From Fusobacterium ulcerans ATCC 49185 (GTDB taxonomy: Bacteria; Fusobacteriota; Fusobacteriia; Fusobacteriales; Fusobacteriaceae): a stretch of DNA of 64,000 nucleotides. The stretch spans positions 3,658,001 through 3,722,000 of the forward strand of contig NZ_LR215979.1 in NCBI RefSeq assembly GCF_900683735.1, given 5' to 3'. Of this stretch, positions 7,667 through 16,685 are shown one piece after another. The position numbers and the translations under genes are program-made. The notes beneath the pieces were generated by a model, which was given only the letters and a program-made list of their open reading frames with translations, searched no databases and had not been told where the DNA came from. Each line of letters begins with the position of its first letter. Position 1 is the first letter of the stretch.

Positions 7667-8536
7667 ATGGAATATAAATTAGTTAAACAAATAAGAGCTA
7701 ATGATATCCTTCGTCAAAGTTTTATAAAACTGGCAGAAAAAACTTTTGGGTTATCTTTTCAAAATTGGTATGAAAATGGATTTTGGACAGAAAAATATAT
7801 TCCATATACAATAGTGAAAGATGGAAAAAAAGTAGTTGCAAATGTTTCAGTAAATATTATAGACACAGAATGGGAAAACATGTCAAAACGCTATATACAG
7901 CTAGGAACAATAATGACTGATCCAGAATATAGAAATAGAGGATTTTCTTCTCAGCTGATTAAAGTAATTCTTTCAGAATGGGAAGATAAGTGTGATGCTG
8001 TTTATTTATTTGCAAATTCTACTGTTCTTGATTTCTATCCAAAATTTGGGTTTGTAAAAGCAGTTGAATATCAGTGTAAGATGCCTTTTTATGAAATGAA
8101 AGGAGATTTTAGAAAACTTAATATAAGTGTAGAAAAAGATAATGAAATACTAAAAAAGTGCTATAGAAAATCAAATCCTTTTTCTATATTACCTATGAAA
8201 AATAATTATGGGTTACTTATGTTTTATTGCAGTTCTTTTATGAAAGATTCTATATATTATTCTAAAAAATATGATATAGTATGTATTGCAGAAAAGGAAG
8301 AAAATACACTAATTTGTTTTGATATTTTTGGTAATAATATCTGCTCTATGGAAGAAGTAATTTTTAGCATCCCTTTAAAAAATATAAAAGAAGTTACTTT
8401 AGGATTTACTCCAAAGAATAGAGAAAAATATTTTAGTTCTCAAATAATAAATGAAGATACATTGTTTGTTTTAAAAGGGAAGGAAAATATATTTAAGAAT
8501 AATAAGATTATGTTTCCTTTGTTATCACATGCTTAG
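7667..8536 (+). CDS. GNAT-family N-acetyltransferase
   Basis: 289 aa. The acetyl-CoA binding motif A is LGTIMTDPEYRNRGFSSQLIKVIL (residues about 81-104), followed by VYLFANSTVLDFYPKFGFVKAVEY, typical of the fold. The C-terminal 150 residues form a second domain I do not recognise, like two-domain Eis-type GNATs. Starts after AAGGAAGTG. Substrate unknown. Confidence 0.75.
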   Translation: MEYKLVKQIRANDILRQSFIKLAEKTFGLSFQNWYENGFWTEKYIPYTIVKDGKKVVANVSVNIIDTEWENMSKRYIQLGTIMTDPEYRNRGFSSQLIKVILSEWEDKCDAVYLFANSTVLDFYPKFGFVKAVEYQCKMPFYEMKGDFRKLNISVEKDNEILKKCYRKSNPFSILPMKNNYGLLMFYCSSFMKDSIYYSKKYDIVCIAEKEENTLICFDIFGNNICSMEEVIFSIPLKNIKEVTLGFTPKNREKYFSSQIINEDTLFVLKGKENIFKNNKIMFPLLSHA

Positions 8537-8566
8537 TATAAAATAATAAATATTAAAAAAATTTTT

Positions 8567-8612
8567 AAAAGTTGAAACTGGAATTAAACTAGCTTCAACT
8601 TTTTCTTTTTTC
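8567..8612 (+). terminator. Rho-independent terminator after GNAT gene
   Basis: Stem AAAAGTTGAA (8567-8576) with TTCAACTTTT (8594-8603) followed by a T-rich tail. The rest of the 8537-8930 gap is AT-rich with no gene that I can support. Confidence 0.7.
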
Positions 8613-8930
8613 TATGTTTTTTAGTGATATAAGCTATTTTTAATTGTAATAGTAAAAATTAAGAATTAATATTTTTTAAGAAAAGTCCACAAATTCTATA
8701 AATTTAACTATAATAAATACTTATAATTATTAATTGTTCCATTTTTAGTAAAAAATAATTTTTAATATTATGAAAATTGAACAAGGAAAAAATATGTGTA
8801 AAAATTGTAATTCATTCTCTTTGTATATTGTTTAATTCAAGGAAAATAAAAATTAAAAATAAAATATAAGTAAATAATAGAAATAAAATTTCAAAAAACT
8901 GAAAAATGAAAAAAATATATCAAAAATATC

Positions 8931-8959
8931 TTGACAGGAGTTACTTGAAGTTGTATACT
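8931..8959 (+). promoter_or_regulatory. Strong promoter of oppA
   Basis: TTGACA (8931-8936), 17-bp spacer, TATACT (8954-8959). It lies inside the longest open frame of oppA, which argues that translation starts downstream at 9008. Confidence 0.8.
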
Positions 8960-9007
8960 TACATCAAACAAAAATATGTCAACTATAATATTAAAGGGGG
9001 AGAGCAT

Positions 9008-10648
9008 ATGAGAAAGTTTAAAGTGATTCTTTTGGCATTGTTTGTATTTGGGATACTTTCTGGATGTGGTGGAAGTAAAGAAGCACCAGCACCAGCAGAA
9101 ACTAAAACAGAGCCAGTAAAGAATAATATTGTAACAATTGCAAATGATGTGGAACTTTCTTCAATGGATACAGGAGTAGCAACTGACGGGACTGCCTTTG
9201 AGGCTATTGCAGCAGTGAGTGAAGGGCTTTATCAGCTTGATGCTGCTGGAAATACTATTCCAGGTATGGCAGTGAAGGAAGAGGTAAGTGAAGATGGAAA
9301 AGTACGTATTTTTACTATTCGTGATGCAAAATGGAGTGATGGACAGCCAGTAACAGCAAATGATTTTGTATTTGCATGGAGACGTCTTGCTGATCCTAAG
9401 ACAGCATCACAATATGGATATATGATAGAGGTAGCAGGTGTAAAAAATGCTGGTGCAGTAACATCAGGAGAAAAACCAGCTTCTGAATTGGGAATAACAG
9501 CAGTAGATGATAAAACATTGAAGATAGAACTTGAATATCCAGTTCCATTCTTTGATCAGCTAGTTGCATTTCCAGTATATTACCCAATTCGTGAAGATTT
9601 TTATAATAAATACAAAGAACAGTATGCACTTACTCCAGAAGCAATCTTGTCTAATGGACCTTTCAAAATGACAGAATGGAATCAAGGTGCAAACTATACA
9701 ATGATAAAAAATGATCAGTATTATGATGCTGATAAAGTAAAAATAGATGGACTGAATTTCCAAGTAGTAAAAGATGCTCAGTCTGCAATGGTTGCCTTTG
9801 AGCAGGGAACTGTAGATTATGTAAAACTGACTGGTGAAATGGTGGAGCAATATAAAGATGCCCCTGGATTTTTAAATACTTTAGGTAGTTATTTATGGTA
9901 CATATCTCCTAATCAAAAAGTAGCAGGACTTGAAAATCTTAATCTTCGTATGGCAATAGCTACTTCATTTGATAAAGAGCAAATAGCTAAATTTCTTTTA
10001 AAAGATGGTTCAATAGCTGCTAACTTTGCAGTTCCTGTAAAACTAGCAGTAGGACCTGATGGAAAAGATTTTCGTGAAACTGCTCCAACATATTTAAATG
10101 TAAATAAAGAAAAAGCAAAAGAATATTTTGAAAAAGCTAAAAAAGAACTTGGAAAAGATAAATTTACATATGAACTGTTATTTGAAGATACTGAATCTAG
10201 TAAAAAAGTAGCTGAATATTTGAAATCAGAAATAGAAACAAATCTGGTGGGAATGACAATTACTTTGAAACAACAGCCTAAGAAAGCTCGTCTGCAGTTA
10301 ATGAGAAAGAAAACATATGAATTAGGGCTTACTCGTTGGGGTCCAGACTATGCTGATCCTATGACTTATCTTGATTTATGGATTACTGGAGGAGCATCTA
10401 ACTATGGAGATTGGTCAAATGCAAAATATGACAAACTTATCTTTGATGCAAGTAAAGGTGATTTAACTGGTAAACCTGTAGAAAGATGGGAAGCATTAAA
10501 AGAAGCTGAAAAAGTTTGTTTAGATGATGCAGCTATTCTCCCTGTATATCAAACAGGTTCAGCAGTTATGATAAATCCGGACTTAACAGGATTTGAATTC
10601 CACTCAGTAGGTATACCTACAATTTATAAAAATATTATAAGAAAATAA
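9008..10648 (+). CDS. oppA: Oligopeptide ABC transporter, substrate-binding lipoprotein
   Basis: 546 aa. Lipoprotein signal MRKFKVILLALFVFGILSGC with the lipidated Cys at position 20, then an SBP family 5 domain (TVTANDFVFAWRRLADP-type region at PVTANDFVFAWRRLAD, SNGPFKMTEWNQGANYTMIKN). It captures peptides outside the inner membrane for OppBCDF. The ATG at 9008 follows AAAGGGGGAG; the longer frame from 8906 is rejected because the promoter lies within it. A terminator separates it from oppBCDF, a usual way to make more binding protein than transporter. CGT arginine codons are frequent here, unlike most neighbours. Confidence 0.93.
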   Translation: MRKFKVILLALFVFGILSGCGGSKEAPAPAETKTEPVKNNIVTIANDVELSSMDTGVATDGTAFEAIAAVSEGLYQLDAAGNTIPGMAVKEEVSEDGKVRIFTIRDAKWSDGQPVTANDFVFAWRRLADPKTASQYGYMIEVAGVKNAGAVTSGEKPASELGITAVDDKTLKIELEYPVPFFDQLVAFPVYYPIREDFYNKYKEQYALTPEAILSNGPFKMTEWNQGANYTMIKNDQYYDADKVKIDGLNFQVVKDAQSAMVAFEQGTVDYVKLTGEMVEQYKDAPGFLNTLGSYLWYISPNQKVAGLENLNLRMAIATSFDKEQIAKFLLKDGSIAANFAVPVKLAVGPDGKDFRETAPTYLNVNKEKAKEYFEKAKKELGKDKFTYELLFEDTESSKKVAEYLKSEIETNLVGMTITLKQQPKKARLQLMRKKTYELGLTRWGPDYADPMTYLDLWITGGASNYGDWSNAKYDKLIFDASKGDLTGKPVERWEALKEAEKVCLDDAAILPVYQTGSAVMINPDLTGFEFHSVGIPTIYKNIIRK

Positions 10649-10666
10649 TTTAAAAATATATTATTT

Positions 10667-10707
10667 ATACAGCACAATGCTGTTTTGGTATTGTGCTGTA
10701 TTTTTAT
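10667..10707 (+). terminator. Intra-operon terminator between oppA and oppB
   Basis: Perfect stem ATACAGCACAAT (10667-10678) with ATTGTGCTGTAT (10690-10701) and a T-rich tail. Probably partial, reducing oppBCDF relative to oppA. Confidence 0.8.
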
Positions 10708-10804
10708 TATATAAAATTCAATAAATAGAAAGTTAAATTGTTAGTGACAGTATACTGCTTAAAGATTGTGTTGGCAGAGTAACTTTTAAAGGAGTAAAGG
10801 AAAA

Positions 10805-11746
10805 ATGATTAAATATATAATAAAACGTTTAGCTATTGCTGCTATAACTCTTATTGTCATAGTTTTTATATTGTATCTAATGCTCCAGCTGATGCCTGGA
10901 ACACCATTTAATGATGAAAAATTGACAGAGGCTCAAATGGCAATAGTAAAAGCAAAATATGGATTGGATAAACCATTTCTTGTTCAATTTTTTAATTATC
11001 TAAAACTTATGTTGCAGGGAGATTTTGGTGTGAGTTATTCTATTCAGCAAAATATGCCTGTATCACAAATGCTTGATGCTCGTCTATGGACATCTATCCG
11101 TATAGGACTCCAGGCTGTTGTAGTAGGAATAGTTTTAGGATTGCTTCTGGGAATAACAGCTGCATTGAAAAAAAATACATGGATAGATACACTATCTTCA
11201 TTACTGGCAGTTATAGGGGTATCTATACCATCATTTGTTTTCGCACTATTCTTTATTTTGTTATTTGCTAAAAAATTAAATATACTTCCAGTACTGTATA
11301 ATGTTCATCAGCCATTTATTTCAAGTATAATGCCCACAGTGGCGCTTTCGGTTTTTACTGTGGCAAATATAGCTCGTTTTACGAGAAGTGAGATGTCAGA
11401 AGTATTGGGAAGTGAATATATGCAGCTGGCACAGTCTAAAGGTTTGAGCAGAGGAACATTGATATTCCGTCATGCTTTAAGAAATACTTTGATACAAGTA
11501 GTAACAATTTTGGCACCATTGATAGTAGGATTGATGACGGGGTCGCTGGTAATAGAAAAAATGTTCTCAATACCAGGAATTGGACAGTTGTTAACAATGG
11601 GAATACAGGTAAATGACTACAATGTAATTATGGCTTGTGCATTTATTTACAGCTTGATGTATATTATTGTAATGTTGATAGTAGACCTTCTGTATGGAAT
11701 AATTGATCCACGTATCAGACTGGTAAAAGGAGGAACAAATGAGTGA
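10805..11746 (+). CDS. oppB: Oligopeptide ABC transporter permease OppB
   Basis: 313 aa, six predicted membrane segments. N-terminal YIIKRLAIAAITLIVIVFILYLMLQLMPGTPF and DKPFLVQFFNYLKLMLQGDFGVSYS are typical of DppB/OppB; the EAA-like loop is MSEVLGSEYMQLAQSKGLSR with RHALRNTLIQVV. RBS AAAGGAG at 10788-10794. The 3' end overlaps oppC by 8 bp. Confidence 0.93.
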   Translation: MIKYIIKRLAIAAITLIVIVFILYLMLQLMPGTPFNDEKLTEAQMAIVKAKYGLDKPFLVQFFNYLKLMLQGDFGVSYSIQQNMPVSQMLDARLWTSIRIGLQAVVVGIVLGLLLGITAALKKNTWIDTLSSLLAVIGVSIPSFVFALFFILLFAKKLNILPVLYNVHQPFISSIMPTVALSVFTVANIARFTRSEMSEVLGSEYMQLAQSKGLSRGTLIFRHALRNTLIQVVTILAPLIVGLMTGSLVIEKMFSIPGIGQLLTMGIQVNDYNVIMACAFIYSLMYIIVMLIVDLLYGIIDPRIRLVKGGTNE

Positions 11747-12749
11747 TCAAAGAATAGTTTTTCAGAAAGATGATTTCAAACTTGCTCATCATAAAGACCT
11801 ATACATAGATAAAGTCTATGAGAACCATTCTTTCTGGAGAGATTTTTTTATACGTTTAAAAGCTAATAAAGGTGCAGTAATTGGACTTATCTGCATATGT
11901 ATAATAATTTTAATGTCAATAATAGCTCCTATATTTTCTCATTTTCAAATCAATGGAAATAATCTTGCTCATCAAAGTCTGCCTCCCAAAATTCCTTTTC
12001 TACAAAACTTAGGAATAGCAGATGGATATATGAAAGGAAAGGATATGTATGCAGTGAAAAAGATAAAAGATATATTCTATCTTTTTGGAACTGATACGAT
12101 GGGAAGAGATATCTGGCTGAGAACATGGAGCGGAACTCGTATTTCATTGCTGGTAGCTGGAGCAGCTATCATTATAGATATGGCAGTTGGTATGACATAT
12201 GGACTTATCTCAGGATATTTTGGTGGAAGAGTAGATATGGTTATGCAGCGTATTGTTGAGGTAATAAATTCTATTCCTACTTTGGTAATTGCTACACTTA
12301 TGTTGGTAATTTTAAAACCAGGAATTATTCCCATCTTATTTGTTCTGGTACTGACAGGATGGATAGGGATGAGTCGTATTGCTCGTGCTCAGATGCTTAA
12401 ACTAAAAGAACAGGAGTTTGTTCTTGCTTCAAAGACATTAGGAGCATCAGATATGCATATAATATTTAAGGATATTCTGCCAAATATATTTGGGCAGCTT
12501 ATTATCATGTCAATGTTTTCAATACCTAATGCAATATTTATGGAAACAACACTTTCCTTTGTAGGTTTGGGAATTCCAGCACCAAATGTATCATTAGGAG
12601 TAATGATATCAGATGGATTCAAGTCATTTATGATATCTCCATATATGACTATTATTCCAGCTACGATATTAGCTATTCTTATGTTGAGCTTTAACTTGCT
12701 TGCTGATGGATTAAAGGATGCCTTTGACCCTAAAATGAAAGAGATGTAG
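11739..12749 (+). CDS. oppC: Oligopeptide ABC transporter permease OppC
   Basis: 336 aa with a cytoplasmic N-terminal extension, then membrane segments; LFGTDTMGRDIWLRTWSGTRISL is the DppC/OppC signature, and the EAA loop is LKEQEFVLASKTLGASDMHIIFKDILPN. Pairs with OppB to form the transmembrane channel. Confidence 0.93.
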   Translation: MSDQRIVFQKDDFKLAHHKDLYIDKVYENHSFWRDFFIRLKANKGAVIGLICICIIILMSIIAPIFSHFQINGNNLAHQSLPPKIPFLQNLGIADGYMKGKDMYAVKKIKDIFYLFGTDTMGRDIWLRTWSGTRISLLVAGAAIIIDMAVGMTYGLISGYFGGRVDMVMQRIVEVINSIPTLVIATLMLVILKPGIIPILFVLVLTGWIGMSRIARAQMLKLKEQEFVLASKTLGASDMHIIFKDILPNIFGQLIIMSMFSIPNAIFMETTLSFVGLGIPAPNVSLGVMISDGFKSFMISPYMTIIPATILAILMLSFNLLADGLKDAFDPKMKEM

Positions 12750-12759
12750 GAGAGAAAAT

Positions 12760-13830
12760 ATGGAGAAAGAAAGAATATTATCAATTCGTGATTTAGATAT
12801 TTGTTTTCATACAGCTAATGGAGTTGTGAATGCTATACGTGGTGTTCGTTTAGATTTATTCAAAGGAGAAACTATTGCTATAGTTGGAGAATCAGGATCA
12901 GGAAAATCTGTAACAGTAAAAGCTATAATGGGAATTTTGAGTGGTAATGGATTTATTAATAATGGAACTATTATATTTAAATATACAAATGAAAAGGGAG
13001 AAAAGATAAGAAGGGATATAATAAAACTAACTCCTAAAGAAATGCAGAAACATATTTGTGGAAAACGTATTGCAATGGTATTCCAAGACCCTATGACATC
13101 TCTGAATCCTACTATGACTATAGGGAAGCAGATTATGGAGGGAATGTGCTATCACTACAAAGTTTCTAAAAAAGAAGCTTATCAAAAGGCAGTAGAGTTA
13201 TTAGAAGAAGTAGGTATTACTGAACCTGAAAAACGTATGAAAAACTATCCTCACCAGCTGTCTGGAGGTATGCGTCAGCGTGTTGTCATAGCAATAGCTC
13301 TGGCTTGTGATCCAGAAATATTAATATGTGATGAGCCAACTACAGCATTAGATGTTACTATTCAGGCAAAAATACTTGAATTGATAAAAGATATACAGGT
13401 TAAGAAAAATATCTCTGTAATCTATATAACACACGACCTTGGAGTAGTGGCAAAAGTTGCTGATTATGTAGCTGTTATGTATGCTGGAAAGATAGTGGAA
13501 AAAGGAAGTGTAGATGAGATATTTTATGATCCTCGCCATCCATACACATGGGGTCTTTTGTCATCTATGCCTGACATTGAGGCAAATGATGAGGTATTGT
13601 ATACTATCCCAGGAACTCCACCAAATCTACTGAATAAAGTACCAGGAGATGCCTTTGCAGTTCGTAATGAATATGCTTTAAATATAGATTTCAGAGAAGA
13701 ACCTCCAATGTTCAATGTGGGAGGAAAACATCGCGTGTCATCATGGCTTCTCCATGAAAATGCACCTAAGGTGGAAATGCCTGCTTCTTTAAAATGTCGT
13801 ATAGAAAAAATGATAAAGGAGGGTAAATAA
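12760..13830 (+). CDS. oppD: Oligopeptide ABC transporter ATPase OppD
   Basis: 356 aa. Walker A GESGSGKS (about residues 43-50), Q-loop VFQDPMTSLNPTMTIG, signature LSGGMRQR, Walker B ILICDEPTTALD and switch His in YITHDLG. The C-terminal oligopeptide extension is present (YTIPGTPPNLL), but the region after it lacks the usual cluster of cysteines, so the Fe-S site seen in some DppD proteins is probably absent. Confidence 0.93.
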   Translation: MEKERILSIRDLDICFHTANGVVNAIRGVRLDLFKGETIAIVGESGSGKSVTVKAIMGILSGNGFINNGTIIFKYTNEKGEKIRRDIIKLTPKEMQKHICGKRIAMVFQDPMTSLNPTMTIGKQIMEGMCYHYKVSKKEAYQKAVELLEEVGITEPEKRMKNYPHQLSGGMRQRVVIAIALACDPEILICDEPTTALDVTIQAKILELIKDIQVKKNISVIYITHDLGVVAKVADYVAVMYAGKIVEKGSVDEIFYDPRHPYTWGLLSSMPDIEANDEVLYTIPGTPPNLLNKVPGDAFAVRNEYALNIDFREEPPMFNVGGKHRVSSWLLHENAPKVEMPASLKCRIEKMIKEGK

Positions 13831-13832
13831 TT

Positions 13833-14759
13833 ATGGAAAGAACTCCTTTGCTTGAAGTAAAAAACTTGAAACAGTATTTTAAAATAAATAAAAAATTTAC
13901 AGTAAAAGCTGTAGATGATATATCATTTAATATTTATCCAGGAGAAACATATGGATTGGTTGGAGAATCAGGATCAGGAAAATCTACAACAGGTCGTTCA
14001 ATAATTCGTTTATATGAACCTACAGATGGAGAAGTTAATTTCAAAGGGGTAAAAATATCTGGGAAATTATCTGCAAGTCAGCTACAACATCTTCGTACAA
14101 AGATGCAGATGATATTTCAAGACCCTATGGCCTGTCTGAATCCAAGAATGAAAGTAATAGATATTATTGCTCAGGGACTGGATATCCATAAACTTTACAA
14201 AGATGAAAAAGAAAGAGAAGAGAAAGTTTATCATATTCTTGAACTAGTAGGGTTGTCACATGAACATGCAATGAGATATCCTCATCAATTTTCTGGAGGA
14301 CAAAGACAGCGTATAGGAATAGCCAGAGCATTGATAATGAATCCTGAACTGATAATTGCAGATGAAGCTATTTCTGCTTTAGATGTATCGATACAGGCAC
14401 AGGTAGTAAATCTAATGAAGGAACTTCAAAAGAAAACAGGAGCAGCATATCTATTTATTGCACATGATTTATCTATGGTAAAATATATCTCTGACAGAAT
14501 AGGAGTACTTCATTTGGGACATTTGGTAGAAACAGGAACAACAGAAGAAATATTCAGTAATCCTATTCATCCATATACAAAGAGCCTTTTGTCAGCAATA
14601 CCACTTCCCGATCCTAGAGTGGAAAAGGCAAGAATTGCAATGACTTATGACTACAAGAACAGCGGAATAGATTATACAAAGGGAAAGCAGAATCACATAG
14701 ATGGACAGCACTATGTACTAGCAACAGATGAAGAGCTGAATGAATGGATTAAGAAATAA
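13833..14759 (+). CDS. oppF: Oligopeptide ABC transporter ATPase OppF
   Basis: 308 aa. Walker A GESGSGKS, Q-loop IFQDPMACLNPRM, signature FSGGQRQR, Walker B LIIADEAISALD, switch FIAHDLS. Walker B carries DEAISALD, which is usual for OppF/DppF. Starts 2 bp after oppD and closes the operon. Confidence 0.93.
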   Translation: MERTPLLEVKNLKQYFKINKKFTVKAVDDISFNIYPGETYGLVGESGSGKSTTGRSIIRLYEPTDGEVNFKGVKISGKLSASQLQHLRTKMQMIFQDPMACLNPRMKVIDIIAQGLDIHKLYKDEKEREEKVYHILELVGLSHEHAMRYPHQFSGGQRQRIGIARALIMNPELIIADEAISALDVSIQAQVVNLMKELQKKTGAAYLFIAHDLSMVKYISDRIGVLHLGHLVETGTTEEIFSNPIHPYTKSLLSAIPLPDPRVEKARIAMTYDYKNSGIDYTKGKQNHIDGQHYVLATDEELNEWIKK

Positions 14760-14762
14760 AAT

Positions 14763-14795
14763 AAAAGACCTTGAAAAAAATCAGGGTCTTTTTTT
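14763..14795 (+). terminator. Terminator of the opp operon
   Basis: Stem AAAAGACCTTGA / TCAGGGTCTTTT around a six-A loop, followed by T7. Directly after oppF. Confidence 0.85.
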
Positions 14796-14903
14796 ATTTC
14801 TTAGGAAATTATAATTTGATAAATTTTTTGAAAAAATAAAAAATGTTAATTATTTTGTATTCATATTAGATATATTAATTGAATAAGATTAAAATTGACA
14901 GCA

Positions 14904-14928
14904 CAAAAAAGCTGATTGTTAATCAGCT
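14904..14928 (-). terminator. Terminator of the IS91-type transposase gene
   Basis: On the minus strand a perfect 8-bp stem AGCTGATT / AATCAGCT (14910-14928) is followed by T6. It lies just past the transposase stop and probably near the left end of the element. Confidence 0.65.
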
Positions 14929-14930
14929 AT

Positions 14931-16139
14931 TTAGCGATATTCTTTCCAGCAAATGGAGCCTGTATGTATATTAAAATATGATATTTTTTTAACTTTCATT
15001 CTGGTATTACATTTAAAACAATAAAAAGGATTTACTCCAAAAGCTTTCCATATTTCAAGTTGATAAAAAGTAAAATTGGAATATTTAGAGACATATTTTC
15101 TCATGAATTTCATGATGTTTTTAAGTTCTGATTTAATATTTCTAGAATAGATTCCAAAGCGCCTAATCATTTTGAAATGTTTAGGGGGAATGTGAATAAT
15201 TAATTTGGAAAGAAATGTTTCTGCATCTAAAGTAAGCTCAATTCTTTGTTTATCATCAGCAAGACTTTCATAATAGAAAGTAACCTTATTATCATAAAAA
15301 TCAATAATTTTATATTCTGCGATAGGAGCTCTTGCTAGATATCTGCCAATATATTTAATTGCATAAATATTATTATTTAAATCATTTTTTGCAACATTGA
15401 AAAAGAATCTTGTATTTTTGCGATAAAGGTAGTTAGCAGCAGCATAAGCTTTAGCTTTAATTTCAGGCTTGTCATAATTTCCAGATTTAACAATATCAAT
15501 AACCATTTTTTTCCATTGTCCAGCAATGGAATTGACATGAAAATATTTTTTTTCAAGAAATTGGTAGTTTTTATTGAAACCACCTAAAGTAACAATAGCA
15601 TGAATATGAGGGTTCCATTTAAGATCGCGTCCAAAGGTGTGAATAACAGTAATCAATCCATAATGAATGATATCTGAGTTAGTAAAGTATTTAGAAGAAT
15701 ATTTTGAAATTTTATGAATTCTTTGATTTTTTGCTTTAATGTTATGAAATTGATATTTAAAAACATCATTAACAGCATAAGCAAGCTTAGTTAAAAGATC
15801 TCTATCATAGAAGAAAAACATTCTAAGTTCTTCAGGAATAGTAAAAAGGACACTTCTATGTTTAACATCAATAAGAGAAGCGGAAGTTTTTTCAGTTCAA
15901 AGAGCAGAATAACGTTTACCGCAGGAAGGACAAAATCTAGATTTACAAGTAACTTTAATTTTATGTGCATCATGACAATTAGGGCATTGAAGAGAGAGAA
16001 AAGATTTATCAATAGAACAAGCTAAGAATTTTTGAATAGTCTGTTTAACATCCTCAAAATGCTCATTTTTAAAATATTTCTTGATTTTACCTAAAAGATT
16101 TGTTATATTGATTTTAGAGATAATATGTTTGATTTGCAT
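14931..16139 (-). pseudogene. IS91-family transposase, interrupted by one stop codon
   Basis: Reading the minus strand from 16139, a zinc-finger domain comes first (CPNCHDAHKIKVTCKSRFCPSCGKRYS), stops at an in-frame TGA (15897-15899), and continues in the same frame to 14931 with WNPHIHAIVT (HUH catalytic motif), KYIGRYLARAPIAEY and a C-terminal CFKCNTRM. Together this is about 402 codons, the size of a full IS91/IS801-type rolling-circle transposase. Only one nonsense codon breaks it, so decay is recent. A CGA-to-TGA or TGG-to-TGA change would explain it. Terminal inverted repeats are not expected for this family and none were seen. Confidence 0.85.
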
Positions 16140-16190
16140 GTATGTCTCCTTTGTATAATTAGGGTGGTAACTATATTATACAAAAAAGAG

Positions 16191-16232
16191 AGCTGAGTAA
16201 AACATTTTTTTTAATGTTACTCAGCTTTTTTT
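16191..16232 (+). terminator. Hairpin with T-tract beside the IS element
   Basis: AGCTGAGTAAAACATT pairs with AATGTTACTCAGCT (two-base bulge) and is followed by T7. It lies upstream of the transposase start and could mark the element's other end or be a leftover terminator. It shares AGCTGA with the hairpin at 14910. Confidence 0.5.
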
Positions 16233-16316
16233 ATTACTTAAAATTAATCATCTGGGTATTCAAGATCTTCGATACTTTTAGGAATAAATCCATTGATAGC
16301 TTCAACAATAGAAAAC

Positions 16317-16511
16317 CTTAAAGTCAATAGATGGAAAGGAATAAAAGCAGAAGAGGAAACAGGAAAAACTTCAAGAGAGGGAGTATTTGCAGGAGTTGCT
16401 GCAGTTAATATTATACTTGTATTATTTGTTGATGAACATCGTTACAATAAAGATTGGAAAGTGGTACAGAAAAAATGTGAAAAGGTTGCAGCAGTTAATG
16501 TAAATGCTTAA
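16317..16511 (+). pseudogene. Gene fragment similar to glutamate synthase small subunit C-terminus
   Basis: Open for 72 codons from 16293, but only residues 9-34 look familiar: LKVNRWKGIKAEEETGKTS then REGVFAG, close to the GltD/NfnB-type segment ETGKTSREGVFAGGDAVTGA. After VFAG (ending 16394) the expected GGDAVTGAATVI is replaced by unrelated sequence that still reads open to 16511. No credible ribosome site precedes it. I read it as a displaced, decayed scrap next to the IS element. A short minus-strand open tail ending at TAA 16244-16246 (INGFIPKSIEDLEYPDD) may be a second gene remnant. Confidence 0.5.
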
Positions 16512-16627
16512 AATATTAATTTGAAAAATATAACTTTTTTAAAAAATAAAATATTTATTAGAAAGAGCAGGAGAAGGGCAAGTAATTTTTCTTCCTAATA
16601 TAAAATATGTTAGAAAATAATAGTATG

Positions 16628-16636
16628 TGCTATAAT
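16628..16636 (+). promoter_or_regulatory. Extended -10 promoter of tyrosine phosphatase gene
   Basis: TGCTATAAT, an extended -10 element, 50 bp before the start codon; the -35 region (TGTTAG near 16608) is weak. RBS AAGGAAGAAGGA follows. Confidence 0.55.
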
Positions 16637-16685
16637 TGAGTTAAAATAAAAAACAATACTGCTAAGAAGGAAGAAGGACTGCTAT

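Noticed and set aside
8906-9007. N-terminal extension of OppA from ATG 8906
   Set aside because: A consensus promoter (TTGACA-17-TATACT) lies inside it, and the lipoprotein signal starts at 9008 behind a strong ribosome site.
10741-10804. Separate promoter for oppB at TATACT 10751-10756
   Set aside because: No acceptable -35 element lies 16-18 bp upstream; read-through of the oppA terminator is enough to explain expression.
15897-15899. TGA in the transposase read as selenocysteine or recoded
   Set aside because: No conserved Cys/Sec is expected there and no SECIS-like hairpin follows; a nonsense mutation is simpler.
14900-16235. AGCTGA hairpins at 14910 and 16191 as inverted ends of the IS element
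   Set aside because: IS91-type elements lack terminal inverted repeats, and both hairpins look like ordinary terminators; the similarity is only six bases.
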